Positions 56,101 through 64,000 of a DNA stretch of 64,000 bases are shown here, in pieces. Made by a program: the position numbers and the translations under genes. Source of the DNA: Arenicola marina. Lineage: Eukaryota > Annelida > Polychaeta > Arenicolidae. How positions within the stretch are numbered: position 1 is the stretch's first letter; each line of letters opens with the position of its first letter. The notes beneath the pieces are model-generated. The model was given only the letters and a program-made list of their open reading frames with translations, ran no database searches and was not told the origin of the DNA. The stretch lies in NCBI GenBank assembly GCA_964019135.1, contig OZ025256.1, positions 2,294,001-2,358,000 on the forward strand, read 5' to 3'.

Positions 56101-59100
56101 GAAGGCGGCTATAGTTAATGGGACGAATTCAATTCCACTTGTCCGAGTGTCCCTTTGATGACTACGACGGCTAATTGCCTACAATTTGAATGCGCCCGGA
56201 ATGATAATATGATAGTGATAATTGACTCCAAACACCCGAAGTCTAAAAGCGGAGAAGTCTACAGTTAATGTGCTGGTCGAACGAATTCAATTCCACTTGT
56301 CCGATTCTCCCTTTGATGACTACGGCGGCTAAACCTGACAAGGTAAATCGGAGAAGTCTACAGTTACTGTTATAATATAAGGAAGTCAATTGCACTTGTC
56401 CGACTCTCCCTTTGATGACTACAGTTAATGTATGGCCCTGCTTGTGGACAATACACCCACAACCACATCCCCTCTGATTGTGGATAATATGCCTGAAGTA
56501 ATTGGCCGTGGCAAGAAGCCCCTGCTGTCTCCTCGGTCCTACTTGGTTCCTCGGCTCCTGGACATGTAAATTACCCCCCACCCCTGCATGCCGTCTGAGC
56601 CACCCACCGTTGCACGCGACCGCACACATATGCACCCCCCCCCCCCCCCCCCCCCTTGGTCCGCGAGACTTCGCACCTGGCGAGATTACGGCATGCCGAG
56701 GAGGCAGCCATTTGAGCTGAGGCTGCCAACAGGAATGGTTTATACGCCATAACACACTTATTCGGATACCAAATTCATTGGACTTAACATTTTCTGTTTC
56801 TCTGAGGTAGGATCTTTCATAATAATGTGACAGATTTTTTGTGGAAGCCTCCCCCTGCTACATCGGCGCTACATTTTTTCCTCGGCGCCGATGTAATTAC
56901 TTCAGACAAAATATTCGGGCCCTATTAAAACTATTTTCGGAGGTAACTCCTTCATGAAAAACATATTTTCATTGCCTGTTGTGACCTATCCATGAGAACA
57001 GATACTGAACAATTGCTAAATACACCATGAGTAAGTTTCTTGAACACTCACACCATGTCAGAAGTATGTTTTACCATCATCCTTCTTCTTCTACCATTCT
57101 AGCAATCTATAACATGTTTTATAGCATGCTTTATGTGGTTGTGACCTGTTCATGAGAACATATACTGAACCGTTGCTAAATACACCACAAGTAAGTTTCT
57201 TGAACACTCACCACATGTCAGAAGTACAATGTATGTTTTATCATCATCCGTCTTCTTCTATCATCCTAGATCTATACAATTTGCTACCAATGTAATATTG
57301 GTATCTCTCACAAAAAATGTTTTTAGAAAGTAAAGATAAAAAAGGATAAGTAAATTGGGCATATGTTACCAAATTTCCAGTGTATAAGTCACACCCACCG
57401 ATTTTGAGAAATTATTAGACTTGAGCCATAGATAAGTCGCACCAGTGTATAAGTAAAATGAAGTAAACTGACCATATGTTGCCTATTGCCTATTTACCGG
57501 TAGACACTTTTACATGCTAAACCCTGTTTATTATGTATACTTGGTATCTCTATTTGAAAGTAATACTGCTTGAGTAGGAGTAGTCCAGACAGTTTTCTGA
57601 TCCTCAAAATGGTACACATTTGTGTTGCTTATCAATATGAGCTACTAAAACCATTGTTTCAGTAATTGTTGCCTTTTTTATTAAACTTTTAATTCAATAA
57701 TTGTTTTGTTTTTCTATTAAACTTTAAATCCAATAATTGTTGCCTTTTTGATTAATATTTTAATTATTTGTCAGCAAGGGGATGTTGACAATACAAAGTT
57801 CAACCATTTTTGTGTGAATATACTCAAAGCTTGACATTTTAAGAGGGGCTGTTTAGTTTCGGGAAAAGGGATTTCATTCAATATTTGTTAAACCGTTGAT
57901 ATCCTAGCTATATTTTTGCCAGTGATATGTTTAAATTTCATGCCCAAATAGACTGGATATGAAAATATTTGTATGTCCTATATTGTTTTGTGATGGTTAT
58001 CTAGATCTATATTTGTCTGGCAGGGAAACCAGTTTTTGACATTTGACATTGAAAATGATTGTATTGGGACAATTTTAAACTTAAAATGTTGCTTTAAGAG
58101 GAATAAAATATATAATTCTGCATTTGATTAAAAATCGTAATAATGGCATTAATTTAAATAAGTTAGATCTATATAGATTAAAATCATTTGAATAAATCTG
58201 AATTATCCTGGGGTGTCAAGAGTAGGCAAAATGTGTCAAAAAAAGGAAATAGTAAGTCATGTGAACAATATATAATAAAATATTCTTAAAATATTTACAG
58301 TTTTGGTTTAAACTCCTGTTTAATCTTTCTCAATTAAACTCTTCAAATTATATATTTCAGGGGTGGAGGCATTTGAAATATAGGTTTGGAGTCTAGAAAC
58401 CAGAATTAAATTGTTATATTTAAAAAGGCAAAAACTGCAGCTGAAATTTTGATGTCCTAGATATATGTGTCAGAATTAGGCAAAAGGTGTCAAATGTTAG
58501 GAAATAGTATAATCTATGAACAATATATACCGGTAATAAAATATTTACAGTTTTTGTTTAAAATCCTATATAATCTGTCTCAAATAAACTCTTCAAATTA
58601 GAGCTAGGTCTATATATATTTCATGGGTGGAGGCATCTAAAATATAGGTTTGGAATCATAATAGAGACCAGAATTAAATTGTTATATTTAAAAAGGCAAA
58701 AACTGCAGCTGAAATTTGATGTCATATGGAAAATTTAGTGTTTACCCTACCTACTTTTTAGTTTTACAGTCACAGACAGTGGTTTAAAGCCAAAGGCCCC
58801 AATTGGCCCAAAATAACTCGGTCTAGACATGATTCCAAAAACATCAAAGTAAAATCTGCATTCCAAATAGCAATAGGCCTACTTCTGTCAGGGTAGCCTG
58901 AAAGTTCAGATGCTGCAGACTAGTACAGTCCTGATCGACACTTGTTCTTGGTGACTGTACAGTCACCAAGAACAAGTGTCAGGACTGTAGCGTCTGAACT
59001 TTCAGGCTACTGTCAGGGTCACTGACACTGGTGTTGACCACAGCTATGCTTGTTCTTTCAACCAGTCCAGATTGATTTCATCAGACATTCCTGTCTCCCT

Positions 59101-59974
59101 GACCATATCCATATGATATCTATGGCTAGCCTGAATGTTCAGACGTTACAGTTTGACAGTCTGATGCTTACTGTTACAGTCACAAGAACAAGTGTCAAGA
59201 CTGTACCGTCTGACGGTCTGAACATTCAGGCTAATCTATGACTATCTGACTTGTTTTAGCTTGGACTAAAACTTTAGTTCAAGATCAAAATTAGCCAAAG
59301 CTGTCAAGTTAGATGGTTTTATATCAAAATACCAACCTTCAATCTCAACAAAACGTACTGACAAGTAGACGTCAACAAATCAACGACTGAGTCAGTTATT
59401 TGTCTAATTTGACCAGGGTTGACAGTGACATGACAGTTTGACAGACCGACGTGAAGACGACACTCGACTTGGTCACTTGTCTGACTTAAAAAATTGACAA
59501 CCAGGAGCTGAAATATTCATGAAAACTGTCATAGCAATCAGTTGAAATAAACAGATGACTTTCAAAAATAATACACACCTTGTCTAAATTTCTTATCACT
59601 TAGATCTATGCCAAACAGCAAAAACAAACAAAAGTTTGAGTCGAGTTTCGAACGCGTTCGCCAGGGTTTGCATTTTCCGGATGTTAGCATCAATGTCCCA
59701 ACAGAGGGCGTTCCGCTAGTAGCCGGGAGAAATGGTGAATAAAAATGTAATCAATGTTTTATAGTTTTCATAATCATAATCCTTCATTATTCAGACAAAT
59801 AAAGCAATAAAATAATAATTTTAGGCGTATATTCTGTTATATAGTCTGGAACTTTGTGAAATGGCTCATATTATCGCCTTCATTCTCGGCCATGACGCGC
59901 GGCCGACGTTTTTTGAATCGTATAGTATGGCAATGTATGGCAAGCCAAACATTTGTTTTTTTTTTTGTTTTTTT

Positions 59975-60005
<31 letters not shown>

Positions 60006-63000
60006 TTTTTTCCCTTCGTATACGTTACCATAATAGCTCGCTAGAGCTCGCTATGAACAAGAGGTGGCTTGTTATTTAATGTCATGATGCCTATACATTT
60101 TTTTCAGTTTGGCAAATCTGACACTTCATACAAATCTTAATTAAAATGATGATGACACTTTGAAGTTTGAGCTGTTGAGTTTGACAGCATGCTGTTGCCT
60201 GGGTTGGTGCAGACCACGAGCACTCGAATCAGTACGCTCCTATCTATATATAATAACAGAGTATGCAACATCTCAGAGAGGCCTGACAAACATCAGATAT
60301 TTTAAAATATACCATTGTTGTCAGGCATTTAAAAATAACAACAAACAAAGCATTAGCGCTAAGTCTTACCTTTGACACCGAAAAAGGGTGAATGGACCTT
60401 GATTAAACTAAGAAATGGGGTAAAAACATCAAAATTGAAGACTGAAGAACTGACCAAAACCGGCTTGAATATGCCAAACCTAAGTAGCTAACATGTTGAA
60501 GACATATATGATCTTGATGTAACATTAGTCCAGATAGAGATATACCTGATAGTGATTGTATTTATTGCCAGTTATAACAGATATGGCTGGTATAGATAAA
60601 TCGCGAAACAGACTCTGTTTGACGAAACAGACTCTGTTTGACGAAACAGACTGTTTGACGAAACAGACTCTGTTTGACGAAACAGACTCCGTTTGGCGAA
60701 ACGGACTTTGTTTGGCGAAACAGACTTTGTTTCACGAAACAGAGCAAGAATAGGTAAAAATGGAGTGGTTATTAGCTGTATTGGCAGTATTAGTTATGCG
60801 ATGTTGTAAATTACGTAGTACCGTAAACTGCCTATTTGAAGAGGCATACATATTAGAAGCCGCACCCCAATATTGGCCTCAAAACCGGGTTGGCAGGTAC
60901 CCAGAACCATTTCCGGAAAACTACACATGTTTTTTTCAACAAATGAAACCAGAAAATCCCCGAACAAATATTGGCTAATGTTTTTCCACGGAATTAGCCA
61001 AATTGGCTAATGAAAAAAATATCCTAGCGCGAGCCCAGGGCGTCACTGCAGATATTGTTATCAACAAGATAGCGGATGGGTACGCTGAAAGACATTATGT
61101 CTACAAAATGTATGGGTTTTCCCCTTCCCCAATAGATATACAATGTTATACAATTGGATAACATGTAATACTTTATAGTTTACAATGTCGCATTACCAAT
61201 ACTGCCAAACTTGCCACCAACTACTCTGTTTCGCCTGTTCTTGCTCCGTTTCACGAAACAGAGTCCGTTTTGTGGTTTACCCATACCGCATATACAATTT
61301 TGAGGGACATTTTGGATAATAGGGGGACCTGTCAGTTCGGATAGCCGTCGGCCGTTTGTATAGCAGTCATATGGCAGTTAAAGTCCTGTTTACAAAAGGC
61401 TCATGCAACCGTAGTGAAGCGGATGGAGCCATAGTCTATGACTGGAGCCATAGTCCATGACTGGAGCCATAGCCCACGACCAGAACCATCGCTCACAACT
61501 GCAGCCATAGCCTATGACCGGAGCCATATCCCGCGACCGGAACCATAATCCGCGACTGGAGCCATAATCTGCAACCATAGCCATAGCCTGGCACATGGAG
61601 GCATACTCCAGCGCAGGGGGCATAATCCAGCGCACGGAGGCATACTCCAGCGCATGGCCATAGTCCAGAAAACAGAGTCATTGTCCGTAACCAGTTGGTC
61701 ATTAATTGCCCCTGATTGGAGCCATAGCCCGCGACCAGAGCCATAGTCCAGCGCACAGAGCCATCGCGTACGCGCATTCTGGCGCTCTCGTCCCTGTTTT
61801 GTCACATGCGAGAATTAAGCCGAGAACTGCAAGTATCACGCACTGCGTGCAAGCTATGAAGTTAGCGGCAGACTCCCTCCGCTCAGACACTACACACACT
61901 AAAAATTGTACAATATAAGGCTCCCACCAAAGCCTGCAAAGGCCCCTACAGTTGAAAATTCCATTGACCGCTTGACCACAGCCAAACACGGGGACGCATG
62001 TGTCACATTTTTATGGGACATTTGCTTTATTAGGGGGACAATGGCGCTAGGCCGCGCTCTGCAGCGAATACTGCTGAAGTACAGCTTGTCAGGCAGTAGT
62101 GGATCACTTCGGTATTTACCATTGAACCATTTCTATTAGAAGCCACCAAATGTAATGTAATAAACTTATTTCAAAGATAATTAACCACTGACTTATATTG
62201 GGTCCAAAACCGTGAGGTTCTACCAATGGTTACATACTTTGTCAATACTGGGTCGAAACCGCAACTTCTATTTCAACCGGCCACTCTCACCAAAGTGGTA
62301 TATTTTCCGTGGGGTCTTCAGAAAGAATAGGTGCATTTGGAAAATCTGATTTATCTGGAGGCACACTATGGCTACATATCATCTTTTCATAAATGCACTA
62401 ATCCTTTTGCTGTCAAATCCATCCAAACAATCAACAATGTCTCACTTGTATTTGCCTATGCAAGACATGTTACAGAGTACCAGCATCTGAACCCAGAGCC
62501 ATATTTGTTTTTGCTGCATGTTGGTACATTTTACAATTTTTTTATTTAAACTATGATTGGAAATATATGTATGATATATATTTTTTTTTCCAGTGAATGA
62601 AGGCTCCAATATAGTCGCAAATGCTGGTCGACCTCAATACTCTGGTATCATGGATGCCTTTGTGAAGATCAGGCAAACAGAAGGATTAAAAGGCCTCTAT
62701 AGGGGGGTTACTCCGAATGTTTGGGGGGCAGGTGCCTCCTGGGGCTTATATTTCTTGTGGTAAGTTCTTAGATAAGGTTTTACTGATATTGTACCTGCTG
62801 TTATATATGACAAATATTTTAAAGTTTAATCTAGTTATATAAAACAATTACATGTCTTGTAGACTTTTTTAAAGTTGCATGTCGAGTTCTTTCCCGCCAA
62901 ACCTAAGCCCAGGCGAAATCAAAATTTGCAGAAAGCTCGATTGTTCCATTCCATAAATTCAGAAACCTGATAAACCTCGCCGTTTCGGCTGTAGTGTGGC

Positions 63001-63598
63001 AAACGTGTCTATCCCGCGACACCACAGCACTCTGTCGCGGCACTGCTACTTATAACAAAGCATCGCGAAGCACTCAAACTGATGACGTTTACCACTGAAA
63101 TGAAAACTGGTGTTAAATTGATATCACGGGCAGGGCTAAGAGACACTATTTGGTAGTCTGGCATGGGTGGAGTATAGACAAAACCAATCTTGAATGATTC
63201 AAGGACTGATTCTTATTTGTATTTTGACCTCTTTAGTTTTGGCGGGAAAGAGCTCCACATGCAACTTTAAGTTTATACATGCCTGCCTTAGGCCCTCTGT
63301 GGAACTTGCCAATCTGGTGTTATCACATAGGAAGTCATGTACAGGTAATCGATGGACCTTAACATACTCCATCTCAAGATGTTTGAAGGTGTATGAACAA
63401 GTTTCACAATAGGTAACAGCATATATAATCATAATGTAGTATACATGACCATATAGTATGATGCTTTTTCAAATTTATCTTAATGCAAAATATCTTTGTT
63501 TTTCTACAGCTACAATTCCTTTAAAGTCCATCTTCAGGGAGGCGATGAGACTGTATATCTGAGTGCATCTAAACACATTTTGGCAGCAAGTGAAGCAG
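53117..63598 (+). CDS. SLC25A32: Mitochondrial folate/FAD carrier, 5' part (three exons in window)
   Basis: An inner-membrane carrier of the SLC25 family; vertebrate SLC25A32 brings folate or FAD into mitochondria. Exons 53117-53285, 62594-62759 and 63510-63598 have GT-AG borders and matching phases. Exon 1 encodes residues 1-56 and ends with the first carrier signature [10 protein letters not shown] (PxDxxK) in helix 1. Exon 2 carries [18 protein letters not shown], strongly resembling vertebrate SLC25A32, which has GVTPNIWGAG. Exon 3 gives [11 protein letters not shown] and ILAASEAG, leading into the second repeat of the carrier, outside the window. Start: ATG at 53117, followed by AGKAPRT; no upstream in-frame ATG was seen. 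Intron 1 is 9.3 kb and packed with transposons. The gene continues past position 64000. Confidence 0.93.
55157..56065 (-). mobile_element. 5'-truncated non-LTR retrotransposon (CR1/Jockey-like C-terminal RT region)
   Basis: A 239-codon minus-strand frame ending at 55328 shows the region after the RT catalytic site: [44 protein letters not shown]. The 3' end has a (TTATC)n microsatellite tail at 55158-55183. The frame has no stops along its remaining length, so it is a fairly young insert. It landed within the Mutator-like element, in a unit of its internal tandem repeat; comparison with the neighbouring unit places the 5' boundary near 56065. The precise clade is uncertain. Confidence 0.85.
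56068..56430. repeat. Internal tandem repeat of the Mutator-like element
   Basis: AATTGACTCAAACACCCGAA, then TTCAATTCCACTTGTCCGA and CCCTTTGATGACTACGRCGG, recurs at 56068, 56220 and, shortened, at 56340. Units are about 90-150 bp. Confidence 0.75.
56978..57290. repeat. 160-bp tandem duplication, SLC25A32 intron 1
   Basis: GTTGTGACCTATCCATGAGA followed by ACAGATACTGAAC at 56978 recurs at 57138 with scattered substitutions, through CTTCTTCTACCATTCTAG. It has two copies. Confidence 0.8.
57291..58204. other. Intron 1 of SLC25A32, AT-rich, no feature
   Basis: At 57378-57460 the phrase CCAGTGTATAAGTC occurs twice in a short direct repeat (GTGTATAAGTCACACC / GTGTATAAGTAAAATG). Otherwise nothing is recognised. 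Confidence 0.5.
58205..58725. repeat. About 255-bp tandem duplication, SLC25A32 intron 1
   Basis: GAACAATATATA, AACTCTTCAAATTA, GGGTGGAGGCAT and AAAAAGGCAAAAACTGCAGC appear in the same order at about 58263-58445 and 58518-58715. The copies differ by several indels, so the duplication is not recent. Confidence 0.8.
58894..59009. mobile_element. Palindromic MITE D copy 1 (9-bp target duplication)
   Basis: The ends are TAGCCTGAAAGTTCAGA and its complement. CTGTCAGGG lies outside both ends (58885-58893 and 59010-59018). The centre (58937-58980) is a perfect 44-bp palindrome with 22-bp arms beginning GACACTTGTTCTTGG. As RNA it would be an almost complete hairpin. Confidence 0.88.
59127..59233. 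mobile_element. Palindromic MITE D copy 2 (9-bp target duplication)
   Basis: The ends are TAGCCTGAATGTTCAGACG and the complementary TCTGAACATTCAGGCTA. The flanks are ATCTATGGC (59118-59126) and ATCTATGAC (59234-59242), eight of nine identical. The right arm shares ACAAGAACAAGTGTCA with copy 1; the left inner arm has diverged. Confidence 0.82.
59240..60590. other. Intron 1 of SLC25A32, no supported gene
   Basis: A T-rich block with (TTTA)n lies at 59957-60009. AGAGGGCGTTCCGCT at about 59702 recurs at about 17175, possibly part of an old repeat. Nothing else is recognised. Confidence 0.5.
60600..60745. repeat. GTTTGACGAAACAGACTCT tandem repeat
   Basis: A 21-bp unit (shortened to 18 bp once) recurs seven times. 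The words GTTTGACGAAAC and CAGACTCTG make it a series of small inverted repeats. Related words (GTTTCACGAAACAGAGTCCG) reappear near 61250, marking a second remnant. Confidence 0.88.
61410..61790. repeat. About 20-bp degenerate repeat, GGAGCCATAGTC
   Basis: ACTGGAGCCATAGTCCATG-like units recur roughly every 18-24 bp, about 17 copies with many substitutions. Open frames across it on the minus strand reflect the repeat. Confidence 0.8.
61791..62593. other. Intron 1 of SLC25A32, no supported feature
   Basis: AT-rich sequence leading to a T-rich polypyrimidine tract (62575-62590) and the CAG acceptor of exon 2 at 62591-62593. Confidence 0.6.
62873..63266 (+). mobile_element. TTAA-flanked MITE, family B copy 2, SLC25A32 intron 2
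   Basis: The ends are AGTTGCATGTCGAGTTCTTT and the complement ending CACATGCAACT. TTAA lies at 62869-62872 and 63267-63270. It shares TTTCGGCTGT, TGTGGCAAACGTGTCTAT and GGCATGGGTGGAGTAT in order with copy 1 at 13271-13671, same orientation. Confidence 0.87.
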
Positions 63599-63859
63599 GT
63601 ATGATGAATTGAATCAACAATATTCCACGATATCGATTGATAGCAACTTTTAATTTGATTATATGTGTCTTGTATGACAGTGAAACCCTCTGAGACTTCA
63701 GATTAGTGGACCACGAAAATCAAGTTCAACTACATTTCTTTTGAATAAATCAAATGGTGTGGTGCATGATTACACTTTATCAGGTTTTGAATGTCAGTGT
63801 ATTATGGGTTATACATAACTTCAATCAAGCCTCAATGCTGCATTAATATTGCCCAAGGG

Positions 63860-63965
63860 GGCCTCCCTAGGTCAGTTGGTAAGCTGACTGAGCTGCAGAT
63901 CAACAGGGCTTGGGCTCACTCCTTTGCTTCGAGGCCGAGGGAAACACCACAATCTAAGGTCTTAC
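63860..63965 (+). mobile_element. tRNA-like SINE fragment near the right edge
   Basis: GGGGGCCTCCCTAGGTCAGT followed by TGGTAAGC has a tRNA-like A-box; a weak B-box-like GGGCTTGGGCTCACTCC follows. It may continue beyond the window. A functional tRNA is unlikely because the arms do not pair well. Confidence 0.4.
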
Positions 63966-64000
63966 TCCCAAGACATCAAAGAAGTCCTCACTTCAGTGGG

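Larger units (their letters stand above)
54053..56922. mobile_element. Mutator-like element with long inverted repeats and 9-bp target duplication
   Basis: The left end starts GGGCCCGGATATTTTGTCTG and the right end is its near complement (CAGACAAAATATTCGGGCCC). TATTAAAAC lies outside both ends (54044-54052 and 56923-56931). Inverted repeats span 54053-54403 and 56563-56922, differing mainly in a C homopolymer. Near each tip TACATCGGCGC pairs with GCGCCGATGTA as a subterminal hairpin. The interior holds tandem repeats (56068-56430) and a nested LINE, but no transposase was recognised, so it is non-autonomous. A 9-bp duplication and long TIRs suit Mutator/MULE; the family name is inference. Confidence 0.85.

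Noticed and set aside
60760-60978. 72-codon plus frame with a hydrophobic start resembling a secreted peptide
   Set aside because: It lies within an SLC25A32 intron between repeat remnants, with no homologue recognised and no supporting signals.

Overview
The window looks like nuclear DNA of an animal. Two genes are split by GT-AG introns, and there are tRNA-derived SINEs, non-LTR retrotransposon pieces, several inverted-repeat DNA transposons, long homopolymer C/G runs and an unusually large load of minisatellites. An invertebrate deuterostome such as amphioxus is my best guess, from overall texture only; I would not exclude another marine invertebrate. One run of N (9900-10099) is an assembly gap inside tandem repeats.

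Layout. Positions 1-23,000 hold no gene I can support. This part is repeat territory: a polypyrimidine satellite (about 1300-3110), a 53-bp G-rich minisatellite (6590-7780), a 42-bp minisatellite (10100-12015), a 22-bp minisatellite (17468-17935) and an 18-bp minisatellite (18740-21990). Two MITE families, SINEs and a decayed LINE lie among them. A single-exon BTB-BACK-kelch gene follows (23301-25259, +), then about 9 kb of low-complexity intergenic DNA. Next is an ankyrin-repeat/SOCS-box gene on the minus strand (34602-35843).

The right part holds a head-to-head gene pair. ATP6V1H (V-ATPase V1 subunit H) runs leftward from 52589 to 40267; I could place all 14 coding exons, giving a 478-residue protein. 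SLC25A32 (mitochondrial folate/FAD carrier) runs rightward from 53117; three coding exons are inside the window and the gene leaves it at the right edge. Only 527 bp separate the two start codons, so this stretch is probably a shared bidirectional promoter. It carries a TCATGTGA M-box and a TCTCGGGAGA near-palindrome.

Most interesting points. (1) A roughly 1.9-kb minisatellite in ATP6V1H intron 10 is built from copies of the adjoining exon's 3' end plus its 5' splice donor, so the intron holds a field of decoy donors. (2) A second minisatellite (21 bp) ends about 20 bp upstream of the same exon and reads open and in frame into it. (3) A phase-compatible possible cassette exon of ATP6V1H lies at 47003-47080. 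(4) SLC25A32 intron 1 holds a Mutator-like element with 9-bp target duplications and about 350-bp inverted repeats, with a LINE nested inside it, and two short palindromic elements that also carry 9-bp target duplications. (5) A TTAA-flanked MITE family and a second MITE family each occur twice.
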